Of a stretch of 64,000 bases of DNA, positions 32,373 to 41,793 are shown piece by piece. Both the position numbers and the translations under genes were made by a program. A model generated the notes under the pieces. It searched no databases, had not been told where the DNA came from, and saw only the letters and a list, made by a program, of their open reading frames with translations. Within the stretch, counting starts at the first letter, position 1; the number at the start of each line of letters is the position of its first letter. Source of the stretch: Massilia sp. PDC64 (GTDB lineage Bacteria > Pseudomonadota > Gammaproteobacteria > Burkholderiales > Burkholderiaceae_D); NCBI RefSeq assembly GCF_900101265.1, contig NZ_FMZS01000003.1:62001-126000 (forward strand), given 5' to 3'.

Positions 32373-33871
32373 GGGGTTTCCGGCGGCGCGGGCAGGTCGA
32401 CCGCGAACGTGGCGCCGCTGCCCGGCGCCGATTCGACGGCCACGCGGCCGCCCATCCGCTCGACGCCCTTCTTGACGATCGCGAGGCCGATGCCCGTGCC
32501 CGGGTATTCCTCCTCGCTGTGCAGGCGTTCGAACACGTTGAAGATACGGGCCTGGGCCGCCGGCGCGATGCCGATGCCGTCGTCCGCGACCGTGACGCGC
32601 ACCATCGAACCGGCTGCGCTTGCGCCGATGCGCACGACCGGCGCCTCGCCGGGCCGCACGAACTTGACGGCGTTCGACACGAGATTCGTCAGCGCCTGCA
32701 CGAACGTCTGGCGGTGGGCACGCACGGTCAGGCCGTCCGGGACGTCGATGTGCAGCCGTGCCTTCGCCTGCTGGATCTCGGCGTGCAGCGCGGCCGTCAC
32801 CTCGTGCAGCGCGTCCGCGACGACGACGTTTTCGGTGGCGATCTCCGTGCGCGACAGGCGCGCGAATTCCAGCAGGTCGGACACCATCGTGTCGACGCGG
32901 TGGGCGACGGCCTCGATGCGGTTGATGTACAGGTTGGCCTTGTCGAGGTGGCCCTCGGCGAAGTCCTGCTTGAGGACGTTCGCATAGCCCTGGATCGTGC
33001 GCAGCGGCTCGCGCATGTCGTGCGAGACGGAGAAGCCGAACGTCTCCAGCGCCTCGTTCGCTTCCTGCAGCTGGCGCGTGCGCGTGGCGATGCGCTGTTC
33101 CAGGTCGGCGTTCAGGCGCAGGATCTCCAGTTCCGCGCGGCGCAGCGACGTCACGTCGTCGACGATGCCGTCGACGGCGTCGTGCCCGTTCACGCGCACG
33201 CGCACGAGCTTGACCTTGAACGCGCGGCCGCCCGTGCCCGGGTCGCCCACGTCCAATTGAAGGTCGGCCGCGTCCAGCGTCGCCCTGAGGTCCGGGATGT
33301 GTCGCCGGACGTCCTCGATCAGCGGGTGATGCGCGGCCCTCGTGAATTCGCCGGACGCGAGGCCCAGCATGCTCCAGAACGCGCGGTTGCCTTCCTCGAT
33401 CGCGCCTTCGAGCGAAATGCGGAAGACGCCGACCTGGATGTTTTCCAGCAGCGACGCGAGCCGCGTCTCGCTGCGGATGGCGCGCGAGCGGATCTCGGTG
33501 CGGTCGAGGCAGGTGCGCACGGCGACGGGCAGGCGCGCGTAGTGGCGCGGGCTCTTGATCACGTAGTCGTCCAGGCCGTGCTTCATGGCTTCCACCGCGA
33601 TCTCCTGCGTGCCCGTCGCGGTGAACATGATGACGGACAGTTGGGGATCATGGGCCTTGATCAGCTTGAGCACGTCCAGGCCCGTGGTCCAGCGCATCTG
33701 GTAGTCGGTGATGACGAGGTCGAACGGAAAGCCGGCGTCGGCCGCCTGTTCGAAGCCGGCGCGGTCGCCCGCCTCCGTCGTGTGGCAGCCGGGGAAATGG
33801 CGTTCCAGTTCGCGGCGGGCGAGCAGGCGATCGTCGGGATTGTCGTCGAGAAGGAGGAAGCGCAGGGGCAT
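32369..33871 (-). CDS. Sensor histidine kinase with N-terminal receiver domain
   Basis: 500 residues from ATG 33871; the in-frame ATG at 33958 adds 29 residues of no family similarity. Order: receiver (1-125, Asp56 in VITDYQM), PAS-like domain (about 135-245), coiled linker (ILRLNADLEQRI), HisKA with His284 (VSHDMREPLRTIQGY, bacteriophytochrome-type), HATPase ending with YPGTGIGLAIVKKGVERMGG. Cytoplasmic. The middle of three consecutive kinases; similar in receiver domain to its downstream neighbour, so the pair probably arose by duplication. Confidence 0.9.
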   Translation of the reverse strand: MPLRFLLLDDNPDDRLLARRELERHFPGCHTTEAGDRAGFEQAADAGFPFDLVITDYQMRWTTGLDVLKLIKAHDPQLSVIMFTATGTQEIAVEAMKHGLDDYVIKSPRHYARLPVAVRTCLDRTEIRSRAIRSETRLASLLENIQVGVFRISLEGAIEEGNRAFWSMLGLASGEFTRAAHHPLIEDVRRHIPDLRATLDAADLQLDVGDPGTGGRAFKVKLVRVRVNGHDAVDGIVDDVTSLRRAELEILRLNADLEQRIATRTRQLQEANEALETFGFSVSHDMREPLRTIQGYANVLKQDFAEGHLDKANLYINRIEAVAHRVDTMVSDLLEFARLSRTEIATENVVVADALHEVTAALHAEIQQAKARLHIDVPDGLTVRAHRQTFVQALTNLVSNAVKFVRPGEAPVVRIGASAAGSMVRVTVADDGIGIAPAAQARIFNVFERLHSEEEYPGTGIGLAIVKKGVERMGGRVAVESAPGSGATFAVDLPAPPETP

Positions 33872-33938
33872 GGTGAGTTTGGGGACGGGACTTGTCGTGG
33901 TGCAAGCGTCCCTATTGTAGCCGTAATGACGGGCTCCG

Positions 33939-35732
33939 TCAGGCCACCGGCGGGGCATCTGCCGGTGCGGTGGCCGGCAGGGGCTGGGGGCGCGGCCGTT
34001 GCAGGCACAGCCGGAACACGGTGCCGGTCGGTGCCGGTTCGACGCGGATCGTGCCGCCCAGCCGTTCCACCCCCTTCTTCACGATCGCGAGGCCGATCCC
34101 CGTGCCCTGGTACTGGTCTTCGCCGTGCAGGCGCTCGAACACGTCGAATACGCGCTCGCGCTTGTCCTCCGGAATGCCGATGCCGTTGTCGGCGATGTGC
34201 ACCCAGGCCGCGTCGGCGGTGACGTGGCCGTCGATGCGCACGTGCGGGGTCACGCCCGGCGCCACGAACTTGATCGCATTGCCGATCAGGTTCACGAACA
34301 CCTGCACGAGGACCGCTTCGTTGCCGAGCACCGTGGGCAGCGGGGACGCGGCGTCGATCCGGGCGCCGTTGGCCGCGACCTGCGTCTCCATGTCGTCCAG
34401 CGCCAGCTGCACGACGTGGTCCAGTTCGACGGGCTGCAGGCGCAGCTCCGCGCGCGACAGCTGGCTGTAGGCGAGCAGGTCCGTCACGAGCCGGTCCATG
34501 TGCTCGCTGACGGCGAGGATGCGGCGCATGAACCGTTCGCCCGTGGCGCTCAGCGTGGCCGCTTCGTCTTCCAGCAGCGCGGCCGCATACCCCTGCAGGT
34601 TGCGCAGCGGCGCGCGCAGGTCGTGCGCAATCGTGTGGGCGAAGGCGCGCAACTCCATGTTCGCCTCCGCCAGCTGCTCCGTGCGGTCCTGGATGCGCTG
34701 CTCGAGCAACAGGTTGGCGTCGCCGAGTTCGCGCTGGGTGCGCTTCAGTTCCGTCACGTCCAGCATGCTCATCACGGCACCGCGCACCTCGCCGTCGACG
34801 AGGAGCGGCTGGCAGTTGAGCAGCCAGGAACGCATCCGCTCCGGTTGCGCGGGGCTGCTGCCGGCGAACGGGATGCCGGTCACCGGCTGCTTCTCGCGCA
34901 GCGCGGCCCGCAGCGCCGCGGCCAGCGCGTCGTCGTCGCTGCCCGAACCCGCGATGCGGAACACGGTCGTCAGCAACTGATCGCGCGCTTGTGCTTCTTC
35001 GCAGCCGAGCAATTGTTCTGCCACGCGGTTCATGAACCGCACCCGGCCGAACACGTCGACGGCGATGACGGCTTCGCCGATGCTGCGCAGGGTCGCGTCG
35101 AGGTTCGCCTGCTCGGCCGCGAGGAAGTCGGCATCGCGGCGCGCCATTGCCCGGACGAAGAACAGCAGGGCGACCGACAGCACCGAGACGACGCCGGCGG
35201 CCGTGACCGTGCGCGCGCGGTCGGCGCCCGCGGCCGCGTCGCGCAGTACGAGCAGGCGCTCTTCCTCGGCCTGCAACGCGGCGATCCGCAGGGCGATCGT
35301 CTGGCGCAGGGCCCGTTCGTCTTCCCTGCTGGGATAGGCCATGGCGCGCTCCATGCCGATCCGCAGGTTGCGCACGTAGTCGTCCAGCAGGCGCCGCAGG
35401 TCGGCCAGCGTGCGCTGCTGGGTGGGGTTGTCGCTGGTCAGTTGCGTCAGTATCTGGATCTCGCGGGGCAGGGCGGTCAACCGCTCCTGGAAATCCGCAT
35501 CGTCGCGCCGGCTGTATTCGAGCCGCAGCGATTTCTGCAGCGCATCGGCCTCGTTGATCAGGCTTTGCGTGCCCTGCACGTGCTGCAGCACCTCGCGCGT
35601 GTGGGTCACCCAGCGCCAGGACGCGGCCGTGCGCTGGATGCCGAGGGCGAGCGTGGAAATGCCCGCGAGCAGCACGACGATGCTGATGGCCGCTGCAATA
35701 TTGACGTACCGATGTGTTTTTTGGATGAGCAT
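33939..35732 (-). CDS. Membrane sensor histidine kinase with CHASE3-type sensor
   Basis: 597 residues. TM1 about 12-31, a periplasmic helical CHASE3-like domain (about 36-172), TM2 about 177-194, PAS (about 205-325), coiled linker, HisKA with His370 (IAHDLRAPLRNLQGY), HATPase with DNGIGIPEDKRERVFDVF and QYQGTGIGLAIVKKGVERLGG. The catalytic core closely resembles the kinase downstream, 67 bases away. It could feed phosphate to the receiver domains of the other two kinases, forming a relay. The Pro-rich tail is probably disordered. Confidence 0.9.
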   Translation of the reverse strand: MLIQKTHRYVNIAAAISIVVLLAGISTLALGIQRTAASWRWVTHTREVLQHVQGTQSLINEADALQKSLRLEYSRRDDADFQERLTALPREIQILTQLTSDNPTQQRTLADLRRLLDDYVRNLRIGMERAMAYPSREDERALRQTIALRIAALQAEEERLLVLRDAAAGADRARTVTAAGVVSVLSVALLFFVRAMARRDADFLAAEQANLDATLRSIGEAVIAVDVFGRVRFMNRVAEQLLGCEEAQARDQLLTTVFRIAGSGSDDDALAAALRAALREKQPVTGIPFAGSSPAQPERMRSWLLNCQPLLVDGEVRGAVMSMLDVTELKRTQRELGDANLLLEQRIQDRTEQLAEANMELRAFAHTIAHDLRAPLRNLQGYAAALLEDEAATLSATGERFMRRILAVSEHMDRLVTDLLAYSQLSRAELRLQPVELDHVVQLALDDMETQVAANGARIDAASPLPTVLGNEAVLVQVFVNLIGNAIKFVAPGVTPHVRIDGHVTADAAWVHIADNGIGIPEDKRERVFDVFERLHGEDQYQGTGIGLAIVKKGVERLGGTIRVEPAPTGTVFRLCLQRPRPQPLPATAPADAPPVA

Positions 35733-35848
35733 TGTGTCGGTGATGGGATTCCCATTTAACTATTCTACCCATATGAGCCCGGTTGCGGGCCCGGCGACGC
35801 GTGACAAAGTGCGCATTTGCCAGGCGCTGTGGCTGCTAAGCTGACGGC

Positions 35849-36349
35849 ATGAACCGATTTGCCTCCACTTCGATCCTCCTGGCGCTGCTGTCCGCCCATG
35901 GTCCGGCCCTGGCTTGCTGGGCGCCGCCGCAACGACAGCTCATGTCCGTGGACGAGCAGGTCGCCCTGGCGACGGACGTCGCCGTCGCGCAGGTCGTGAG
36001 CGCCGTGCCGGGCGAGATGTCGACGGTGGACTACACGTTCGTCGTACGGGAACGCCTGGCGGGCCCGGCCCGGCCGCTGTTCACCGTGGCGGGCGGCCCG
36101 CACCGCGACGGCGACGTCGAGCGCGACTTCGACCATCACGCGGATCCGGCCTTCTGGCGCCGTGGCGGGGGCCGCACGATGAACGGCAGCGACTGCGTCA
36201 TTCGTCCGACCTTCGAGGTCGGCGCCACCTACCTCGTGTTCGCCGCGCCGCCGTTCACGTGGCGCAGTTTCGAGCGCATCGACGCCGCCGACGACCGGTG
36301 GCTGGCCTGGGTACGGACGGCGTTGCGCGAGGGCAGGAAAGCCGACTAA
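35849..36349 (+). CDS. Secreted protein of unknown function
   Basis: 166 residues, signal peptide to about residue 22 (GPALACW), then two remaining Cys (ACW and SDCVIRP), probably one disulfide. The region VAVAQVVSAVPG to DYTFVVRERLAGPA, with GATYLVFAAPP later, resembles the netrin/TIMP-like beta-barrel proteins of bacteria, but similarity is weak by eye. Divergent from the CHASE3 kinase. 44 bases before the M23 peptidase; possibly cotranscribed. Confidence 0.7.
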   Translation: MNRFASTSILLALLSAHGPALACWAPPQRQLMSVDEQVALATDVAVAQVVSAVPGEMSTVDYTFVVRERLAGPARPLFTVAGGPHRDGDVERDFDHHADPAFWRRGGGRTMNGSDCVIRPTFEVGATYLVFAAPPFTWRSFERIDAADDRWLAWVRTALREGRKAD

Positions 36350-36393
36350 GCGGGCGGCCTGTGAATCCGGGCCGCCATCCCCATCTGCCCGGC

Positions 36394-36978
36394 ATGCGAA
36401 CCCTGCTGCGCAGCCTCCTCATCGCCATCGTCCTGCTCGCCGCCGAAGGCATCCTGCGCCCGTGGCTGGACGACATCGCGTACGCGATCCGGCTCGGTTC
36501 CCTGCCGGCGCCGGCGGCGCTGCCGGTGCCCGTGGCGGGTGTGAAGCCGGCGCAGCTGGCGGACACCTGGGGCGGCGCGCGCAGCGGCGGGCGCAGGCAC
36601 GAGGGCATCGACATCTTCGCGAAGCGGGGCACGCCCGTGCTGTCGAGCACGGAAGGCATCGTGTTGCGCGTAGGGACCAACCGGCTGGGCGGGCAAGTCG
36701 TCTGGGTGCTCGGGCCGGGCGGCCAGCGCCACTACTATGCCCACCTGGAACGCTACGGCGACGTGCGCGCGGGCATGCGCGTGCGGACGGGCAGCATCCT
36801 GGGCTATGTCGGCAACACGGGCAATGCGGCAACCACGCCGCCGCACCTGCACTACGGCATCTACACGGCGGGCGGGGCCATCAATCCGTATCCGCTGCTG
36901 AAAGCTGATGCGCGGCATAGTCCTACACGCGCACGGCTGTTCGATTACACGGAGCGCCCTCGCACTACAATCATGTAA
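36394..36978 (+). CDS. M23-family peptidoglycan endopeptidase
   Basis: 194 residues with an N-terminal signal or anchor (about 1-20) and one LytM/M23 domain with complete zinc site: His69 and Asp73 (HEGID), catalytic His117 (YYAHLERYG) and His151/His153 (PPHLHYGIY). It should cut peptide crosslinks of peptidoglycan in the periplasm. No coiled coil as in EnvC/NlpD. No clear ribosome site; a GTG at 36361 is an alternative start. Confidence 0.88.
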   Translation: MRTLLRSLLIAIVLLAAEGILRPWLDDIAYAIRLGSLPAPAALPVPVAGVKPAQLADTWGGARSGGRRHEGIDIFAKRGTPVLSSTEGIVLRVGTNRLGGQVVWVLGPGGQRHYYAHLERYGDVRAGMRVRTGSILGYVGNTGNAATTPPHLHYGIYTAGGAINPYPLLKADARHSPTRARLFDYTERPRTTIM

Positions 36979-37005
36979 ACAATAGGTAAACCCGGGTTTC
37001 GAGCC

Positions 37006-37746
37006 ATGGATACTGCAGTCGTCAACAGCATGCCCGTCCAGAACGTCGGCGAACAGCTGCGGCGCGACACCGTGCTGTGGCGCTATCTCGATGCGGCCAA
37101 GCTGTTCGATTTCTTCGAAAATTCCACGCTGTTCTTTTGCCGCGCCGACCATTTCAGCGACAAGTTCGAGGGCGCGTTCACGCCGTCGCTGCGCGCGCAG
37201 ATCAGCGAGGCGCACGCGCGCGGCGAGATCGACTACGACTACGAACAGTTCAAGCGGCGCATGCGCGAATCCGTCTTCATCAACTGCTGGCACCGCAACC
37301 AGGACGACAGCGCGGCCATGTGGGCGTTGTACGGCAAGTCGGAATGTGCGGTGGCGTTGACGACGACGGTCGGGCAACTGGCGGACATCGTCAAGGGTAT
37401 CGAGGAGCACAGGATCTCGATCGCGCGCGTGGAATACGTGAAGCACTGGAGCGACCCGAAGCTGGACGTCTCCCCCGACTACACGCGCATCTTCGCCTAC
37501 AAGACGAAGGCCTACGAATACGAAAAGGAGGTGCGGGTGATCATCGACCGTACCCGCTCCCCGCCCGGACCGGACCTGCGCCAGCCCGGCATCGTCGTGC
37601 CCGTCGACGCCGGCAGGCTGCTGCGCAGCATCGTGATCGCGCCGGATGCGCCGCCGTGGTTCGAGAACCTCGTGCGGCAATCGGCGCAGCGCTATGGCAT
37701 CCGCGCGCCCGTGCGGCGGTCGAAGCTGGCGACCGACCCGATCTGA
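37006..37746 (+). CDS. DUF2971 protein
   Basis: 246 residues, no signal or membrane segment. DUF2971 hallmarks: VLWRYLDAAKLFDFFENSTLFFCRADHFSDKFEG at the start, FINCWHRNQDDSAAMWALYG in the middle and FAYKTKAYEYEKEVRVII later. Function of the family is unknown; members occur sporadically and often near mobile or defence genes. It starts 27 bases after the M23 gene and ends two bases before a 153-bp inverted-repeat element. I cannot propose a biochemical activity. Confidence 0.83.
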   Translation: MDTAVVNSMPVQNVGEQLRRDTVLWRYLDAAKLFDFFENSTLFFCRADHFSDKFEGAFTPSLRAQISEAHARGEIDYDYEQFKRRMRESVFINCWHRNQDDSAAMWALYGKSECAVALTTTVGQLADIVKGIEEHRISIARVEYVKHWSDPKLDVSPDYTRIFAYKTKAYEYEKEVRVIIDRTRSPPGPDLRQPGIVVPVDAGRLLRSIVIAPDAPPWFENLVRQSAQRYGIRAPVRRSKLATDPI

Positions 37747-37748
37747 AA

Positions 37749-37901
37749 ATTCGGGGTCAGAGCACTTTTTAGTGCAGGTCTTTCAGGCAAACCTGCCGGC
37801 CGCAAGGGCCGGTATTCGCTGATTCACGCGCCGGTACGGCGCTGCAGATGGACAGCAATGGCCTAGTGAACATTGATCAGAAATGTGCTCTGACCCCGAA
37901 T
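37749..37901. repeat. 153-bp MITE-like element with 17-bp perfect terminal inverted repeats
   Basis: ATTCGGGGTCAGAGCAC (37749-37765) is repeated inverted as GTGCTCTGACCCCGAAT (37885-37901). The interior has smaller inverted repeats (GCAGGT/ACCTGC and GCCGGCC/GGGCCGG-like) and no coding potential. The same ends, without interior, form a short hairpin at 42975-43002. This is the form of a non-autonomous element of the REP/IS200-type transposase world. No transposase gene is in the window. Confidence 0.7.
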
Positions 37902-37913
37902 CTGGGAATTGAC

Positions 37914-37943
37914 GAAAAAAAAGCCGGGCACGCGGCCCGGCTT
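37914..37943 (-). terminator. Rho-independent terminator of the beta-glucoside operon
   Basis: On the minus strand AAGCCGGG pairs with CCCGGCTT across a seven-base loop and is followed by eight U. It lies 18 bases after the stop of the MFS gene. Confidence 0.9.
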
Positions 37944-37961
37944 GAAATGTCGGCCTGGATC

Positions 37962-39329
37962 TCAGGCCGCGCGGTGAGAGGCGTTGGCATCGTTGGCGGC
38001 GGGCACCTGCTTGACGCTGTCGCTGCCGGCACCCATGCCGTCGTCGTGGTGGAACGGCGCGAACCACGTGGCAAGGAACGATGGGATCGTGGCGATCATG
38101 ACGGCGACGAAATAGCTGACGTAGCCCAGGTATTCCTGCAGCACGCCGCTGATCGCGCCCGTGACCATCATGCACAGCCCCATCAGGCCCGTGCCGAACG
38201 CGTAGTGCGTCGTCGTGTACTTGCCCGGCGCGAGCTGCTGCATCAGGTAGATCATGTAACCGACCGAGCCGAAACCGTAGAAGAATTTTTCCACGATGAC
38301 GCCGGCCGCGATCGTCCATGAATCCGTCGGCAGCACCATGGCCATCGCGAGGAACGTCAGGTTCGGGATGTTGACGGCGCAGCACAGGATGAACAGCGTG
38401 CGCTTCAGGCCGCGCTTCGCGACGAACATGCCGCCCAGCAGGGAACCGACGAGCACCGCGATCAGGCCCCACGTGCCGTAGATGATGCCCAGGCTCTCGT
38501 TGGAGAGACCCAGGCCGCCTTTCGCGGCCGAATCGACCATGAAGAAGGGGCCGATCTTTTCCAGCATGCCGATGCTGAAGCGGAACAGGAACGCGAACGC
38601 GATCATCTTCCACACGTCGCGCTTCTGGAAGAACGTGACGAACGAATCCAGCAGGATGACGGCGGCGCCGCGCACGCTCGTCGGCGTGTTTTCCGCGCGC
38701 GCGCCCTCGGGCATCACGCGCGCATGCCAGGCGGCCATCACGAGGACGAGACCGGCGACGATGAAGAAGATCACGCGCCACGCGTCCATCCAGTCCGGCC
38801 CGAACACCTTCGGGTCATGGTGGAACACGTCCGTGTGCAGGCGTCCGCTCAGGTAGACGAGGAAGCCCGACGCGACGATCGGCCCGACGTTCCACGACAG
38901 GCTCTGCACGCCGCAGTACAGGGCCTGCGTGCGCGTGTCGAGCGAGGTGACGTACACGCCGTCGCTGGCGATGTCCTGCGTCGCGCCGATGAACGACATG
39001 AGGACGAACAGCGACAGCATCACCACCATCCAGTTGGGCAGGCTCATCGCCAGCCCGGCGCCGGCGAAGCCCAGCGCGATCAGCACCTGCATCAGCAGCA
39101 CGAAGAATTTCTTCGTCCGGTACATTTCGACGAACGGTGCGAACAGCGGCTTTGCCGTGTAGGCGAAGATCAGCAGGCTCGAATACGCGGCGGCGCGCGC
39201 GTTGTCCATGCCGATGTTCTTGAACATGATGGCGGTGACGCTCGTCAGCATGACGTAGCCCATCGCCATCGTGAAGTACCCGGTGGGCACCCACAGCAGG
39301 GGGTGGCTGACGCGGTCAGGCGTGCGCAT
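37962..39329 (-). CDS. MFS permease (AmpG-like), probable glucoside or glucose transporter
   Basis: 455 residues with about twelve hydrophobic segments. The start HPLLWVPTGYFTMAMGYVMLTSVTAIMFKNIG and the GATQDIASDGVYV motif resemble AmpG/acetyl-CoA-transporter-like MFS proteins. Position after GH1 and glucokinase, with a 14-base overlap of its ATG with the glucokinase end, makes it the permease that brings beta-glucosides or glucose into the cytoplasm. Anhydromuropeptide transport (true AmpG) is a less likely alternative given the neighbours. Terminator follows. Confidence 0.87.
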   Translation of the reverse strand: MRTPDRVSHPLLWVPTGYFTMAMGYVMLTSVTAIMFKNIGMDNARAAAYSSLLIFAYTAKPLFAPFVEMYRTKKFFVLLMQVLIALGFAGAGLAMSLPNWMVVMLSLFVLMSFIGATQDIASDGVYVTSLDTRTQALYCGVQSLSWNVGPIVASGFLVYLSGRLHTDVFHHDPKVFGPDWMDAWRVIFFIVAGLVLVMAAWHARVMPEGARAENTPTSVRGAAVILLDSFVTFFQKRDVWKMIAFAFLFRFSIGMLEKIGPFFMVDSAAKGGLGLSNESLGIIYGTWGLIAVLVGSLLGGMFVAKRGLKRTLFILCCAVNIPNLTFLAMAMVLPTDSWTIAAGVIVEKFFYGFGSVGYMIYLMQQLAPGKYTTTHYAFGTGLMGLCMMVTGAISGVLQEYLGYVSYFVAVMIATIPSFLATWFAPFHHDDGMGAGSDSVKQVPAANDANASHRAA

Positions 39330-40368
39330 GATGGGCCGCCGTCACGGAATCGATCGGGGCGCGCTGGGCCGCGGCACGGGCGTCGACGAGCTGCTGGTCC
39401 AGCATCGCGGCGGCGCCGGCCAGGGCGGGGTAGGGCGCATGGATCACGTACACCGGGATCTGCCTGCAGAAGTCGGTGAAGCGGCCCTTGTTCTCGAAGC
39501 GGGCGCGGAACGACGACTTCGCGAAGAACTCGCCCAGGCGCGGCACGACGCCGCCGCCGATGTAGATGCCGCCGCGCGCGCACAGCGTGACGGCCACGTT
39601 CGCGGCCATCGTGCCCAGGGCGCCGCAGAAGATGTCCAGCACTTCCGCGCACAGCTTGTCGCCGGCCAGGCCGCGCTCGACGACCTGCGCCGGCTCGAGG
39701 GCTTCGCCCTGGACGCCGTCGATGGCGCACAGCGCCTCGTGGATGGTGGCGAGACCCGGACCGGAGATCAGGCGCTCGGCCGACACGTGGTCCCATTTCG
39801 TCCAGCAGTATGCGAGGATCGCCTGTTCGCGGGCATTCGACGGGGAGAACGCGACGTGGCCGCCTTCGCTCGGCAGCACCGTCCAGCGGCCGCCGTCGGG
39901 GATCACGCCGCCGACGCCCAGGCCCGTGCCCGCGCCCACGAGGCCGATCACGGCGTCCGGGCTCACGCGGGTGCCGCCGACCTGTTCGAGGTCCGCATCC
40001 GCCAGGCCGGGCACCGACATCGACAGCGCGGCGAAGTCGTTCACGACGAGCAGCGTGTCGAGACCGAGGTCGCGGCGCGCCGCGTCGATGGAGAACTGCC
40101 AGTGGTGGTTGGTCATCTTGACGAAATCGCCTTCGACCGGATTCGCGATCGCGATCACGGCGTGGCGCAGTTCGCGCGCGGCGCCGGGATGGCCGGCCAG
40201 GTAGGCGCGCACGGCGTCGACGAACGTCGCGTGGGCGGCGCAGGACAGCGTCGCGATTTCCTCGATGCGGCCGGGGCCGCGCTGCAGCGCGAAGCGGGCG
40301 TTCGTCCCGCCGATGTCGGCGAGCAGGCGGGCGCCGCCGAAAAGTACGTCATCCATGGTGTCCCTCAT
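39316..40368 (-). CDS. glk: Glucokinase
   Basis: 350 residues. ATP-binding LLADIGGTNARFAL near the start, glucose-site residues NDFAAL and PSEGGHVAF, and GAGTGLGVGGV match bacterial ROK-unrelated Glk (hexokinase fold). It phosphorylates glucose released by the cytoplasmic beta-glucosidase encoded 45 bases upstream. Two starts are possible: ATG 40368 (AGGAAGAC) and ATG 40356 (GAGGGACACC). A C-terminal extension rich in Ala/His overlaps the MFS gene start. Confidence 0.93.
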   Translation of the reverse strand: MRDTMDDVLFGGARLLADIGGTNARFALQRGPGRIEEIATLSCAAHATFVDAVRAYLAGHPGAARELRHAVIAIANPVEGDFVKMTNHHWQFSIDAARRDLGLDTLLVVNDFAALSMSVPGLADADLEQVGGTRVSPDAVIGLVGAGTGLGVGGVIPDGGRWTVLPSEGGHVAFSPSNAREQAILAYCWTKWDHVSAERLISGPGLATIHEALCAIDGVQGEALEPAQVVERGLAGDKLCAEVLDIFCGALGTMAANVAVTLCARGGIYIGGGVVPRLGEFFAKSSFRARFENKGRFTDFCRQIPVYVIHAPYPALAGAAAMLDQQLVDARAAAQRAPIDSVTAAHHAHA

Positions 40369-40413
40369 GTCTTCCTCGGTCTCCTGTTTTTCTCACCTCA
40401 CCCCCGGTGGAGG

Positions 40414-41751
40414 TCAGGCTGCGCGCAATGCGGCGCGCTGTCCGGCGATGAAGTCTCGGTACCACAGCGCGCTCGCTTTCGGGATGCGCTGCTGGGTCGC
40501 GTAGTCGACATACACGATGCCGAACCGCTTGGCATAGCCGGAATTCCATTCAAAATTGTCCATCAGGCTCCACAGGAAGTAGCCGCGCACGTCCACGCCC
40601 GCGTCCATCGCGGCCTTCAGGGCCTCGAGGTGGGTGCGGACGTATTCCACGCGCTGGGTGTCGTTCACCTGGCCGTCTTCGACGCTGTCGACCGCGGCCA
40701 TGCCGTTTTCCGTAATGTACACCGGCGGCAGGTCCGGGTACTCCTGTTTCAGCTGCACGAGCAGGTCCGTCAGGCCCTGCGGGTAGATTTCCCAGCCCAT
40801 GTCCGTGAAACCCAGGCCGCCTTCCGGCTTGCGGGGCGGGACTTCCGCGCTCATCACTTCGCGGCGGTAGTAGTTCACGCCCAGGAAGTCGAGCGGCTGG
40901 GCGATGATGTCGAAGTCGCCCGCGTGGATCTCGGGCGCGTTCGCGCCGTGCGCTTCCAGCGACAGGGCGGGATAGCGGCGCTTGAAGATCGGGTCCATGA
41001 ACCACGCGATCGAATTGGCCCATTCCAGTTCCGCCAGGCGGCGGTCGGCTTCCGTGTCGGTCGCGGGTTCCGCGGTCCACTGGTTCAGCACGATGCCCAG
41101 CTGGCAGGACGGCTTCACGGCGCGCATCGCCTGCATGGCGAGGCCGTGCGACAGCAGCAGGTGGTGCGACACCTGGATCGCCTGTTTTTTATCCGCGACG
41201 CCCGGCGCGAACTGGCCGTTGCCGTAGCCGAGGTTCGCCGTGCACCATGGTTCGTTGTGGGTGGCGATGCTGGCCACGCGGTTGCCGAAGCGGCGCGCCA
41301 CTTCGGCCGCGTAGTCGGCGAAGCGGTGCGCGGTGTCGCGCGACATCCAGCCGCCGTCGTCCTGCAGGCCCTGCGGCAGGTCCCAGTGGTACAGCGTGAT
41401 GTGCGCCGCGATGCCTTTTTCGTCCAGCGCATCCAGCAGGCGGGTGTAAAAGTCGAAGCCCGCTTCGTTCCATGCGCCCTTGCCGGTCGGCTGCACGCGC
41501 GCCCATGCCATCGAGAAGCGGTAGGCGTTCACGCCCAGCGACGCCATCATCGCCACGTCGTCGCGGTAGCGGTGGTAATGGTCGCAGGCGACGTCGCCGT
41601 TGCTGCCGTCGATGATGTTGGCCGGGTTGTGCGAGAACGTATCCCAGATCGAAGGGCCCTTGCCGTCGGCGTCAAAGGCGCCTTCGATCTGGAAGGCGCT
41701 GGTGGCGACGCCCCACGTGAAGTTGGAAGGAAAACGGATGGAGTCGGTCAT
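40414..41751 (-). CDS. Cytoplasmic GH1 beta-glucosidase
   Basis: 445 residues from ATG 41751; a longer frame to 41808 would run through the operator and is rejected. GH1 barrel start FTWGVATSAFQIEGA, acid/base Glu167 in THNEPW, nucleophile Glu348 in YITENG, and the aglycone region WSLMDNFEWNSGYAKRFG. No signal peptide, so it acts inside the cell on imported cellobiose-like beta-glucosides. First gene of a GH1-glucokinase-MFS operon, divergent from a LacI regulator with a palindromic operator between them. Confidence 0.94.
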   Translation of the reverse strand: MTDSIRFPSNFTWGVATSAFQIEGAFDADGKGPSIWDTFSHNPANIIDGSNGDVACDHYHRYRDDVAMMASLGVNAYRFSMAWARVQPTGKGAWNEAGFDFYTRLLDALDEKGIAAHITLYHWDLPQGLQDDGGWMSRDTAHRFADYAAEVARRFGNRVASIATHNEPWCTANLGYGNGQFAPGVADKKQAIQVSHHLLLSHGLAMQAMRAVKPSCQLGIVLNQWTAEPATDTEADRRLAELEWANSIAWFMDPIFKRRYPALSLEAHGANAPEIHAGDFDIIAQPLDFLGVNYYRREVMSAEVPPRKPEGGLGFTDMGWEIYPQGLTDLLVQLKQEYPDLPPVYITENGMAAVDSVEDGQVNDTQRVEYVRTHLEALKAAMDAGVDVRGYFLWSLMDNFEWNSGYAKRFGIVYVDYATQQRIPKASALWYRDFIAGQRAALRAA

Positions 41752-41793
41752 GGTGCGCGTTGTAGTCGTTATGGTGGGAACTTGGAAATCTTC

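Noticed and set aside
37962..39329. The MFS gene as true AmpG of peptidoglycan recycling
   Set aside because: The closest sequence style is AmpG-like, but it overlaps glucokinase in a LacI-controlled beta-glucosidase operon, so glucoside or glucose transport is more likely. Kept as an alternative only.
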